Both the position numbers and the translations under genes were made by a program. From Sporosarcina sp. Te-1 (GTDB lineage: Bacteria > Bacillota > Bacilli > Bacillales_A > Planococcaceae), in contig NZ_CP071798.1 in NCBI RefSeq assembly GCF_017498505.1, positions 2,067,501 through 2,131,500 on the forward strand: a stretch of DNA of 64,000 nucleotides, written 5' to 3'. Every line of letters starts with the position of its first letter. The stretch's first letter is position 1. Shown one piece after another: positions 15,575 through 23,543 of the stretch. The notes under the pieces are model-generated. The model ran no database searches, was not told the origin of the DNA, and saw nothing but the letters and a program-made list of their open reading frames with translations.

Positions 15575-17155
15575 ATGAAAACGAAAACGGCACAGGCAGC
15601 CAGTACGTTAGGTTTTGTCATTCTACTGATTGGTGTGTTCATGGCTGCGCTGGATAACGGAATCATCAGTGCAGCATTGACAACGATCAACTCATCGTTC
15701 GATGTGTCTGCTACATCCGGAGCCTGGGGCATCACACTTTACACGCTCGGTCTTGCCGTAGCGACTCCAATTGTCGGAAAGCTGGCAGACCGATATGGCC
15801 GAAAGAAGTTGTTCCTTATTGAAGTTATCATCTTCACGGTCGGTTCATTGGGCGTGGCGCTGAGTCCGAATTTCTCTTTATTCTTGGCGGCGCGTTTATT
15901 CCAGGCGTTTGGCGGTGGCGGGATTTTTATTATCGCCAGCTCCCATGTACTGAGTACATTTGCAAAAGAGAAGCAAGGGAGCAAGCTTGGATTGCTCGGA
16001 GCAATGAATGGGATCGCTTCCGTCATCGGTCCGAATATAGGCAGCTTCCTCATTGATTTGACCGGCAATTGGCATTGGCTTTTCCTGATCAATGTTCCGA
16101 TCGGCGTCCTGCTAGTCGTCTTCGGTTGGATTTCCTTGCAGGAAACAAAAACGGCGGTGCTGTCGAAAATCGATTTTCTCGGCATTTCCCTATTATCTTT
16201 TTCCATCTTGAGTGTAATGTTTGCCGTGAACAATCTTGGAGAGGGCAACTTGCTCGATAGTCTTCTCGGCTGGGGTACGCTCGGTTTATTGCTGCTTGGC
16301 GTTGCCCTTTTCGCTATACTGATCTTTGTTGAAAAACGCAATGAGGCAAAGCATGTCGATCCGATTTTGCCTTATCATTTATTGCGCAAGCCAACGTATA
16401 CCATGACGATGATTATGGGGGCGCTGTCCGGGTTATTCATTGGCGCGGTCATCTTCATCCCTTCTTATGCAGAACAGATTCTTGGCATCCCTGCGGCGAA
16501 ATCGGGATATTGGATGACGCCACTTGCTCTTGCGTCAGGCATCGGTGCGGCAGGAGGCGGTTTCTTTGTCGATAAGCAAGGTCCTGTGAAGACGCTCGTC
16601 CTCTCAGGCATTATTTCTATCATCGGATTCGGGGGGCTCGGCCTTTTTGTTGATTCAAAGCTGACGTTTATCCTCTTCTCTGTTATTGCGGGAATTGGAT
16701 TTGGTTTTGTTCTTGGCGCGCCATTGACTGTCCTGACTTCAAACGCAGCAGGCACCCAAAAAGGTTCGGCGATCGGCACGCTGTCCGTCGCGCGTCAAAT
16801 CGGTCTGACGATCTCCCCTACCATTTTTGCGGCATTCATCCAACAGGGCTTCAGCAAATTAGGCACGCTTATTCCTGAGAAGTTAAAGGCGCATGGGATC
16901 GATCCGGCTGCCATGCCGAGCGATGCCATGGAGTCCGTCAATGGCGGCGGGTATGCGAATATCCAGGAGAACATCGACAAAATCCCGGTGCAGGGCGTCC
17001 GGGATGCACTGAATGAAGCATACCAAAGCGCTGTCCATTCAGCGTATGAGCCGATTTACTTAACGTCCGCTGGGGCAGCTCTCATAATGATTTTGATTGC
17101 TTTGATCTTCAGCAAGAAGTTCGCAAAAGATGCAAATGAGCATCCTGCTGAATAA
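15575..17155 (+). CDS. MFS multidrug exporter, DHA2 family (14 helices)
   Basis: 526-residue transporter of the drug:H+ antiporter 2 (EmrB/QacA) family. It has the characteristic motif A (GKLADRYGRKKLF) after helix 2, motif D1-like MAALDNGIISAAL in helix 1, and motif C-like GPNIGSFLIDLTG. About 14 transmembrane segments are expected. The start at 15575 follows a GGAGGTG site; the ATG at 15560 overlaps it. The drug or metabolite exported is unknown. No regulator gene is attached; the XRE-cupin gene upstream is divergent. A strong terminator follows. Confidence 0.9.
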   Translation: MKTKTAQAASTLGFVILLIGVFMAALDNGIISAALTTINSSFDVSATSGAWGITLYTLGLAVATPIVGKLADRYGRKKLFLIEVIIFTVGSLGVALSPNFSLFLAARLFQAFGGGGIFIIASSHVLSTFAKEKQGSKLGLLGAMNGIASVIGPNIGSFLIDLTGNWHWLFLINVPIGVLLVVFGWISLQETKTAVLSKIDFLGISLLSFSILSVMFAVNNLGEGNLLDSLLGWGTLGLLLLGVALFAILIFVEKRNEAKHVDPILPYHLLRKPTYTMTMIMGALSGLFIGAVIFIPSYAEQILGIPAAKSGYWMTPLALASGIGAAGGGFFVDKQGPVKTLVLSGIISIIGFGGLGLFVDSKLTFILFSVIAGIGFGFVLGAPLTVLTSNAAGTQKGSAIGTLSVARQIGLTISPTIFAAFIQQGFSKLGTLIPEKLKAHGIDPAAMPSDAMESVNGGGYANIQENIDKIPVQGVRDALNEAYQSAVHSAYEPIYLTSAGAALIMILIALIFSKKFAKDANEHPAE

Positions 17156-17159
17156 AGAA

Positions 17160-17207
17160 AAAAAGGGAATGGGGCTCAGTTCATTGAAGAGCCCTATTCC
17201 CTTTTTC
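17160..17207 (+). terminator. MFS gene terminator
   Basis: AAAAAGGGAAT-GGGGCTC pairs with GAGCCC-ATTCCCTTTTT, giving a stem of about 17 pairs with one bulge and a terminal T run. Confidence 0.85.
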
Positions 17208-17310
17208 TCCATCCCATATTGAACTCTTTCTTAAAAAGAAGTTTAAGATTCTGTGTAGAGGATATACAAAGAATGGCAGCAAAATACATCAAACAAGGAG
17301 AGATTCGATT

Positions 17311-17493
17311 ATGGCAAAAGATCAAAACAACCGAGACAACCATGGTAAAATGTCCCTTGAAGAAGCTGGCCGTAAAGGCGGGGAAGAAACAGCTAGAACT
17401 CACGGTCATGAATTTTACGAGGAAATCGGCAAAAAAGGCGGCGAAGCACGCGCCCGTCAAAATGATGAGCTTAAGAAAGACAACAATAAATAA
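17311..17493 (+). CDS. KGG-repeat general stress protein
   Basis: 60-residue hydrophilic protein with two KGG motifs (AGRKGGEE near 21-28 and IGKKGGEA near 40-47), the hallmark of the YciG/GsiB-like stress-induced protein group. Such proteins are highly charged, probably unstructured hydrophilins that accumulate under desiccation, salt or entry into stationary phase. An AAGGAGA site precedes the ATG and a strong terminator follows at 17506, so it is a single-gene unit. The molecular role is not known. Confidence 0.85.
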   Translation: MAKDQNNRDNHGKMSLEEAGRKGGEETARTHGHEFYEEIGKKGGEARARQNDELKKDNNK

Positions 17494-17505
17494 TGCAGGA
17501 TCGAA

Positions 17506-17541
17506 AAACAGACAAAGGGACTCAGCCTTTGTCTGTTTTAT
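17506..17541 (+). terminator. Terminator of the KGG gene
   Basis: AAACAGACAAAGG (17506-17518) pairs with CCTTTGTCTGTTT (17526-17538). Confidence 0.85.
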
Positions 17542-17554
17542 CGTTTCGAACGTC

Positions 17555-18346
17555 TCACCTTACATAAAATAAACCACCGTTAATGACATCTACCTTAATC
17601 TTCGTCTCGTATTGCTCCTCAATGGCCTTCTTTTCCATCTCATAGCTTTCAGGACGTTCCTCGATATCCTTGTAAAAATACTCAAGCACCTGCAAGTCCC
17701 TTTCCCGTCTCCCTTTCGCTTCTTCGACCCATGTATGGTCGTCTTGGACGATCAAATCATCGACTAATTTTTCGAGCCTTTCCATGGCGCGCAGTGGCTT
17801 GATGATATAAGGCAAATAGAATGTATTCGGCGGGATGGCCGCTTCCAACTTTAACTCGTTGACCGCTTCCTGGAACCCGTCCATAATAGCTCCAGTCATT
17901 AAATTCATTCCTAGCGAATACAGCATTTCTTTCGTCCGGTCGCTGCTATACGTAATTTTATAGTTCACTCCGAGCCATGGAGTCAGCACAGTTTGAACTC
18001 CGGATTGATTGCCCACGTCTTCAAATAATTGGACAAAAGCTCCCCTTTCCTTCGCGACTTGGAACAGTTGGTTGAGCCGAGGGGAGCCATAGTGCACGAT
18101 TTCACCCGGAATGTTCAAGCCCATCCGGTTTTTGTCTGAGATCAAAGTAAGCTGTGCCGGCTTCGGCTCGCCTCCCGTACTTTCCACATAGCTCCAGTAA
18201 AATGGCCGGTTCATGATCCGCTTATCCATATCGATCGTTAATTGCACCATCAAATGATGGTCGCTTTCCTGTACGATCGGACAATTCGTCTCCGTGAAAA
18301 ACGTCCTCAAGTATTGTTGGATTTGTTTTGGATACAGACTAATCAC
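17555..18346 (-). CDS. yqhG: YqhG-family protein
   Basis: 263-residue protein matching the Bacillus YqhG family in length and in its fixed position just downstream of the YqhH helicase. It has no membrane segment. The N-terminal part (IQQYLRTFFTETNCPI ... HHLMVQLTIDMDKRIMNRPFYWSYVE) is well conserved in that family, and the C-terminal third is helical and charged. Function unknown; the pairing with an SNF2-type ATPase suggests a shared process on DNA or nucleoprotein. It follows yqhH by five bases and must be cotranscribed. Confidence 0.8.
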   Translation of the reverse strand: MISLYPKQIQQYLRTFFTETNCPIVQESDHHLMVQLTIDMDKRIMNRPFYWSYVESTGGEPKPAQLTLISDKNRMGLNIPGEIVHYGSPRLNQLFQVAKERGAFVQLFEDVGNQSGVQTVLTPWLGVNYKITYSSDRTKEMLYSLGMNLMTGAIMDGFQEAVNELKLEAAIPPNTFYLPYIIKPLRAMERLEKLVDDLIVQDDHTWVEEAKGRRERDLQVLEYFYKDIEERPESYEMEKKAIEEQYETKIKVDVINGGLFYVR

Positions 18347-18351
18347 CTCCC

Positions 18352-19884
18352 TTAGATCGACAATCTATATTCCGAAAGAATATCGTCCAGCTCCCCCACC
18401 ACTTTTTCGAAGACGCCTATTTTGGTATTCAGCAATTCCAACATATAATCCTCAATCGTATGTTTGATAGCCAAATTATAAATATGGACATCATGCTCTT
18501 GCCCAAGCCGATGGACACGTCCGATCCGCTGCTCCACCTTCATCGGATTCCAAGGCAGATCATAATTAATGACATGATGGCAGAATTGCAAGTTGATCCC
18601 TTCACTGCCCGACTCCGTCGCAATCAATACTTGCGCTTTCTCTTTAAATAACTGTTTCATCCATTCCCGCTTGCTTTTATTAAATTTCCCGTTGAACGGG
18701 ACGCTAGTGATTCCTTTGGAATACAGGAATGCCTGTAAGTAGGTTTGGCTCGCATGGTATTCAGTGAAGATAATGACTTTATCATTCGCCTGTTTAATAA
18801 TTTCATACGCCTTCTCAGCCTTCGTATTGAAATCGAGCGCCTGCAATTTCTGAAGCAATTCATCCATATACGCTCTTTCTTCAGCGCCCTGGCATTTTTC
18901 AACCAATTTCTCAAGTGTCAGCCAAGCAGCCTCTTTGCTGCTGCAGAATTCTCTTTTTAATGTCATGACCGTAAATGCATCCGAGAAAGCCTGCAAATGC
19001 TGTCCTGAATTCGCAATCAGCTCATACACTTCTTTTTCCTTGTCACTAAATTCGAGTGGAATAATCTGCACTCGACGGCTTGTCCAATCAAGGCCAATAT
19101 GCTGTCTGGAGTTCCTTACCATCACTTGGTTAATTAATTCCTTTAAAAACTCATCTTCTTCCACGTTATGCTTGCTTGCCGAAAATACTTGTTGAAATGT
19201 CTCAAAATTTCCGAGATGGCCAGGTTTAAGAAGAGAGATGAGATGGAATAATTCAAAGACATCGTTTTGAATCGGAGTGGCCGTCAACAACAGGCAAAAC
19301 TTCTTCTTTAAACTTTGAACAAACTCATAATTTTTCGTTTTATGGTTCTTCAATTTATGGGCTTCATCCACGATGACTAAATCATAATTCTGATTGTAGA
19401 TGTTTTCCTTATGGGGACTACGTTTCGCCATATCGAGGCTTGCCACGACTATATTACACAAATTCAAATCATACTTTTTATTAAAAGGAATTGCAGGGAT
19501 ATGGAATTTTTGATTCAACTCTTCAATCCATTGATTCAACAAGGACGCCGGCGTCAGGATAAGCGCCTTTTTCACAAGACCGCGGATGAGGTATTCTTTT
19601 AAGATTAGACCAGCCTCAATCGTTTTCCCAAGACCTACTTCGTCCGCCAAGATCGCCTTGCCGTTCATCCGTTCAATGACTGTCTCAGCCGCCTCCAATT
19701 GATGAGGGTATGGCGTAAGGGCAGGCAAATACTTCGGTGACTGCAGACCATAAAAGGTAGGAATCAACTTCCTCTTCTCTACGTCATAGCACATTTGGTA
19801 CAGCGTCCAGTTGTCCCACTCCAGCTCGCCGTCCAATCGTTTCTGCAAGCCTTCTTTCCAATCGGACGATTTTTCGATTCGCAT
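18352..19884 (-). CDS. yqhH: SNF2-family ATPase/helicase YqhH
   Basis: About 510 residues of SNF2/RapA-like superfamily 2 ATPase. The motifs run in order: Walker A in LADEVGLGKTIEAGLIL, DEAH box in LVIVDEAHKLKNH, motif III LLLTATPIQND, and the C-terminal helicase motifs GSEGINLQFCHHVINYDLPWNP and RIGRVHRLGQ. It likely moves along double-stranded DNA and remodels bound proteins, as RapA does. I chose ATG at 19884 since GAGGGG precedes it at good spacing. In B. subtilis this pair sits opposite the gcvT operon; here the upstream flank holds a repeat array instead. Confidence 0.87.
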   Translation of the reverse strand: MRIEKSSDWKEGLQKRLDGELEWDNWTLYQMCYDVEKRKLIPTFYGLQSPKYLPALTPYPHQLEAAETVIERMNGKAILADEVGLGKTIEAGLILKEYLIRGLVKKALILTPASLLNQWIEELNQKFHIPAIPFNKKYDLNLCNIVVASLDMAKRSPHKENIYNQNYDLVIVDEAHKLKNHKTKNYEFVQSLKKKFCLLLTATPIQNDVFELFHLISLLKPGHLGNFETFQQVFSASKHNVEEDEFLKELINQVMVRNSRQHIGLDWTSRRVQIIPLEFSDKEKEVYELIANSGQHLQAFSDAFTVMTLKREFCSSKEAAWLTLEKLVEKCQGAEERAYMDELLQKLQALDFNTKAEKAYEIIKQANDKVIIFTEYHASQTYLQAFLYSKGITSVPFNGKFNKSKREWMKQLFKEKAQVLIATESGSEGINLQFCHHVINYDLPWNPMKVEQRIGRVHRLGQEHDVHIYNLAIKHTIEDYMLELLNTKIGVFEKVVGELDDILSEYRLSI

Positions 19885-20010
19885 AAACATCCCCTCACCC
19901 AACTTTTTCTTTCTGTTAGGCTGTCCAATAAAGAGGTTCCTATGTATAGCGGATGAACGTAAAAGACTTTGGATTGGGGCAAAGAAAATCAGATGAATGC
20001 GAAATGAGCT

Positions 20011-20270
20011 GGATGTGCCTCAGATATATCGTTGAACGCCAGATTATCCGGTTGAACGCCAGATTAACCGAGTGAACGCCAGATATACCGGGCGATCGCC
20101 AGATTAACCGAGTGAACGCCAGATATACCGGGCGAACGTCAGATATACCGGGCGATCGCCAGATATACCGGGCGTGTGCCAAATAAACCGGCGACACGCC
20201 AAATAAATCGAATACGCGCCAAATCAAACGGCGAATGTCAGTTAATCTGCTCGGACGTCAGTTAATCTGG
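20011..20270. repeat. Intergenic array of 20-bp degenerate repeats (array 1)
   Basis: Thirteen consecutive units, nearly all exactly 20 bp, with the consensus G-N-GAACGCCAGATAWACCG. Examples are GTTGAACGCCAGATTAACCG and GGCGATCGCCAGATATACCG. Toward the high-coordinate end the core drifts to GCCAAATAAACCG and then GTCAGTTAATCTG. It fills the gap between the M23 peptidase stop and the yqhH start. Open frames across it (alternating IWRSPGIS-like peptides) are by-products of the periodicity, not genes. Related arrays lie at 26890 and 57870. Confidence 0.9.
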
Positions 20271-20301
20271 TATTGCAATCAATGACTGCCAGATCTCCGT
20301 T

Positions 20302-21216
20302 TCATTTCCCCGCTTTGATTACATTATTCCGCACTAGAAAACGTCCGTCGAACCGAATCGGCACGCCTACTCCTTCCATTTCTGCATGGATATGCAAGTG
20401 AGGTTCTGATGTGTTTCCTGAATTCCCGACTTTCCCAAGGTATTGCCCCGTTTTAACAATGTCCCCTTCCTTCACAGCCACGCTCCCCTGCTGCATGTGG
20501 GCCAGGAGAACCGTAGCCGGGTGCTGCTCGCAAATTAAGGACACATGATTACCTTCTGGTTGGTCAGAATCCATTTCGGGTGGTGTCATATCAATCAAAC
20601 CGTCTTGCGTCTCCACCACTGTCCCGTTGCAAGGGCTCACTAAGCGATCGCCATAGATGGCATATTGATCAAGATTTGTAGGTAATAAGCCTTTGGCGCG
20701 TGTCCCCAATCCATTTAACCCCAAAATATCTAACGCATACTTTTGAGGGGGATAGTCCTGATGATAATTCATCATTCGATGGTTCCCTCCGTGCCCTACA
20801 TAGTAGGCGCCCTCTTGTATTGGAAAAACTAAGTCAACCCCATCTTCCTTTGTCGAGTAACTCGTAATCGTCATTACATTGTAATAACCAAAGACGAGTA
20901 TAAGGAATCCATGGATCGCTATCGAAAACTTCTGATTCCCTGTATATTTCACCTTGAGGGGCAATGTGCGTATCTTTATCCATGATATAAACAAAGCGAC
21001 AGCCAGCAGGACCATCCATATATATCGTGCCCAGATTCCTATCCAACTCCAGTTGGCAGACTGAAACAGCCAAACGACCAACAAGATGGAAGAACCCGCC
21101 TCCAGCCCCCACTCCAACTTGCTTTTGAACGCCGCCCTCCACAGAACAAAAATGAACACAGCAGGCAAGACGATCAGCATAAAGAGTAGAAAAGCAATTG
21201 ACAACACCCCATCCAT
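20302..21216 (-). CDS. Membrane-anchored M23 metallopeptidase
   Basis: 304 residues. The first 125 residues hold four hydrophobic helices; the rest is an M23 (LytM/lysostaphin-like) zinc endopeptidase domain outside the membrane. Metal ligands are seen in the early HRMMNYHQDYPPQKYALDI segment and in the late EPHLHIHAE motif (H-x-H). The GTVVETQDGLID and GDIVKTGQYLGKVGNSGNT segments are typical of the fold. It should cut peptide crossbridges or stem peptides of peptidoglycan. Array 1 lies directly after its stop. Confidence 0.85.
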   Translation of the reverse strand: MDGVLSIAFLLFMLIVLPAVFIFVLWRAAFKSKLEWGLEAGSSILLVVWLFQSANWSWIGIWARYIWMVLLAVALFISWIKIRTLPLKVKYTGNQKFSIAIHGFLILVFGYYNVMTITSYSTKEDGVDLVFPIQEGAYYVGHGGNHRMMNYHQDYPPQKYALDILGLNGLGTRAKGLLPTNLDQYAIYGDRLVSPCNGTVVETQDGLIDMTPPEMDSDQPEGNHVSLICEQHPATVLLAHMQQGSVAVKEGDIVKTGQYLGKVGNSGNTSEPHLHIHAEMEGVGVPIRFDGRFLVRNNVIKAGK

Positions 21217-21443
21217 TCCTTTCCTCGTTTATAGGGACTTTTTCCATTTCTGCAAACTTTGACAGATGCATAGTTCTCTAGAATTTTCTTTGAAGCGGAT
21301 CATCATGCAAATGTCCTCCCGAGCCTCTCAATTAATCAGCACGCAATCTTTGCTAATGGGCACGTCCGAAGCGTAATACGATTCAACATCGCCTGTTGTG
21401 AATCCCGTATTTCACTTACGTTCCCTTATTTCAGCTGTACTCC

Positions 21444-21926
21444 TTATTGAGGTGATAGAACGAGACCTCGCCCGATAACATTCGCGGAAATCGGTTCCTT
21501 TCCGACTTCCCGTGCCCATACCGACAACTGTCCCATATGGTGAATTTCATGGGCGATGAGATGTCTTAGGATTTCTCCCCATGTATCCTGGCTTACCTGT
21601 CCATCCGGCAAGGTCTCCTCCAAGATGTTATGCTCCATCCGGTTTTCCCAAGAGCCAATGAAAGCCTCGACTTCGGTTTTATAGCGTGCATCCAGTTCAC
21701 GAATCAACTGAAGACGGGAGTACTCATCAAAATTTTCTGCCTTGTCGGATTTCCCTTGCATCCTTCGAATCCAACTCCATTCCACATCGATAATATGGAA
21801 TAAGGTCTGCAAGATACTACCAACGCCTCCAGTCCGAGCACGCAGAAGTTCCTCTTCCTCCACTTCTTCACACCATCGATACCAATCCTGTCTTACTTGC
21901 CAATTGTATTCAAACAAGGTTTTCAA
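21444..21926 (-). CDS. DinB-family protein
   Basis: 160-residue four-helix DinB/YfiT-type protein. Metal-binding histidines are in LFHIIDVEWSWI and in the late HLIAHEIHHMGQLSVW motif. It is a close paralogue of the protein at 35321-35794 (both begin with F-x-YNWQVRxxWxxWCEE). Members act as thiol- (bacillithiol-) dependent transferases or remain uncharacterised. It overlaps the upstream GNAT gene by four bases and so is cotranscribed and coupled to it. Confidence 0.85.
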   Translation of the reverse strand: MKTLFEYNWQVRQDWYRWCEEVEEEELLRARTGGVGSILQTLFHIIDVEWSWIRRMQGKSDKAENFDEYSRLQLIRELDARYKTEVEAFIGSWENRMEHNILEETLPDGQVSQDTWGEILRHLIAHEIHHMGQLSVWAREVGKEPISANVIGRGLVLSPQ

Positions 21927-22483
21927 GCGGGACCCTCCTTCAATGACCGATACTCTGGTTCCAAAAGTGAAAATATACGGCCATCATGGGATTGTCCGTT
22001 TTGGTATAGATAGCCGCGCAAAATCCCTTCTTCTTGAAATCCATGTTTTTTCAATAGTCCAATCGAGGCGACGTTGTCCAGGAAAGTTACAGCTCCCATC
22101 CGATGTAATTCCAGCTCATCAAATGAATAACGCAATACGGCTTGAACCGCTTCGGATGTGATGCCTGTACGCCAAAAGTCAGGATGAATTTCAAATCCAA
22201 TTTCCGCCCGTTTCATCCCTTTCGATAATTGATTCAACCCGATTGTGCCTACTAAGCGTTGTTCTTTTCGGTAAACGATGCCCCATCGGATCCCTCGGCC
22301 CGCCCTGCGCACCTCGTCGAAATGGCGAACTAATCTCTCAGCTTGTGCTAGCTCGGTCATCGGATCCATCCCATAGTAGGCAACGACCTCCGGATTGGAA
22401 AAGTTATTAAATAACGCTCCGGCATGCTTCCTTTCAACTCGAACGAGATCCAAACGGTCCGTTTCCATTGACGGAAATTCCAT
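21923..22483 (-). CDS. GNAT N-acetyltransferase (RimJ/RimL type)
   Basis: 186-residue acetyltransferase with the RimJ/RimL layout: FPSMETDRLDLVRV start, IGFEIHPDFWRTGITSEAVQAVLRYSFDEL around the acetyl-CoA site, and ASIGLLKKHGFQEEGILRGY at the C-terminus. I set the start at 22483, after the AAAGGGTGGGG ribosome site. It precedes and overlaps a DinB-family gene by ATGA, and the pair may modify a common small-molecule or protein target, but nothing in the sequence names it. Confidence 0.85.
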   Translation of the reverse strand: MEFPSMETDRLDLVRVERKHAGALFNNFSNPEVVAYYGMDPMTELAQAERLVRHFDEVRRAGRGIRWGIVYRKEQRLVGTIGLNQLSKGMKRAEIGFEIHPDFWRTGITSEAVQAVLRYSFDELELHRMGAVTFLDNVASIGLLKKHGFQEEGILRGYLYQNGQSHDGRIFSLLEPEYRSLKEGPA

Positions 22484-22570
22484 AAACCCCACCCTTTCTT
22501 TTTTCAAAATTGGCTTATAAGGTTATCTACGTTGCGATCGACCATATGTTTCAAAATAATCAAAACAAAA

Positions 22571-22597
22571 AACCAATCTCCCGTTTTGAGATTGGTT
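22571..22597. terminator. Bidirectional terminator
   Basis: AACCAATCTC (22571-22580) and GAGATTGGTT (22588-22597) with T-rich flanks on both strands. It lies 7 bases past the pentapeptide gene stop. Confidence 0.8.
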
Positions 22598-22603
22598 TTT
22601 GCA

Positions 22604-23467
22604 TCATTTCTTGGAAGTCCAGTGCGCCGGACGTAGTAAGCTAAGAGGAATCTTGGTAGTCTTATCGCCCGTTGCGGAGTTTAATTGCGCTTGTGTCAAG
22701 AAGAGGCTGCCTCGAAGGTCGGCTCCGTTTAGATTGGCGGCTCGCAGGTCAGCACCGATCATATCCGTCTCTCGTAAATCAGCCTGGCGAAAGTCCGCAC
22801 CGATGAGAAGGGCCCCTCGGAAGTTCATCCCTCTTATATCCGTATTTCGGAAATTCGCACCAATCAAGTCAGTACCTTTACCTGCCTTTTTCTTTGGCAT
22901 CCTCGCTGGATCTCTCAGCATCACTGCATTCGAACGGATTCGTTCACTCGCAACCAACAGAAGCTCATTCACTTTTACGCGATGGATCGGCACATCCAAT
23001 TGGACAATTTGGTCGACTGGCAGTTCCGTAAGCTGTTCAATTTCCTCATAAACGGCCTGAAGATCACCATGAATATCACGTAGTGCGTCCCTTGATAACG
23101 CATCAGACAAGTAATAAAGCATTTCATGGAGCTGCTGTACAAGCGGAAAAACGGCATACATCGATGAAGCGGTTTCCGGTGCTGTTCTCCAATCGTTTCC
23201 TTTAAAAATGGTTTGAGATACTTTTTGGCCTGCTCCAAAGCATTCGTAGGATACACATCCATTACATCCTTTTTCTCGAAGTTCCATATGAATGCTGCAT
23301 CGGAAATCAGATTGAAGGTTCCGGCATGGCGTTCCCCCATCTTTATGAAAGGCGAAATCAGCGGAGGCCGCGAAAGGCAGAGCCACGCAGCACAAAGCAA
23401 AGCAATTGGTGCAGTCGGACCGCAATGCATTCGGACGATGTTCCGATTTGATTTCTAGCTGAGACAT
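22604..23467 (-). CDS. Pentapeptide-repeat protein with N-terminal Cys cluster
   Basis: 287 residues in three parts. Residues 15-80 carry a cysteine cluster (C-x2-C-x3-CC followed by single Cys and a C-x2-C-x4-C group) of the kind seen in YkgJ-type zinc- or iron-chelating domains. Residues about 85-190 are helical. Residues about 197-255 hold roughly ten pentapeptide repeats of the A(D/N)Lxx form (GADFRQADLRETDMIGADLRAANL), which fold as a right-handed quadrilateral beta-helix. Some pentapeptide proteins mimic DNA and shield gyrase; with only about ten repeats that role is uncertain here. Monocistronic. Confidence 0.8.
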   Translation of the reverse strand: MSQLEIKSEHRPNALRSDCTNCFALCCVALPFAASADFAFHKDGGTPCRNLQSDFRCSIHMELREKGCNGCVSYECFGAGQKVSQTIFKGNDWRTAPETASSMYAVFPLVQQLHEMLYYLSDALSRDALRDIHGDLQAVYEEIEQLTELPVDQIVQLDVPIHRVKVNELLLVASERIRSNAVMLRDPARMPKKKAGKGTDLIGANFRNTDIRGMNFRGALLIGADFRQADLRETDMIGADLRAANLNGADLRGSLFLTQAQLNSATGDKTTKIPLSLLRPAHWTSKK

Positions 23468-23543
23468 GACTTTGCACTTCCTTTAGTAGGATAATCTCTA
23501 TATTACACTATAAAGCCAGTGAGATTGTACTATAAATCGGTTC

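Noticed and set aside
19940..20227. A 95-residue minus-strand reading frame across array 1
   Set aside because: Its repetitive peptide (IWRSPGIS, YLAF units) is simply the translated 20-bp repeat; it has no ribosome site and no resemblance to a protein family.
20011..20270. Array 1 as a CRISPR array
   Set aside because: Units are contiguous and degenerate, with no spacers of unique sequence between conserved repeats, and no cas genes are in the window.
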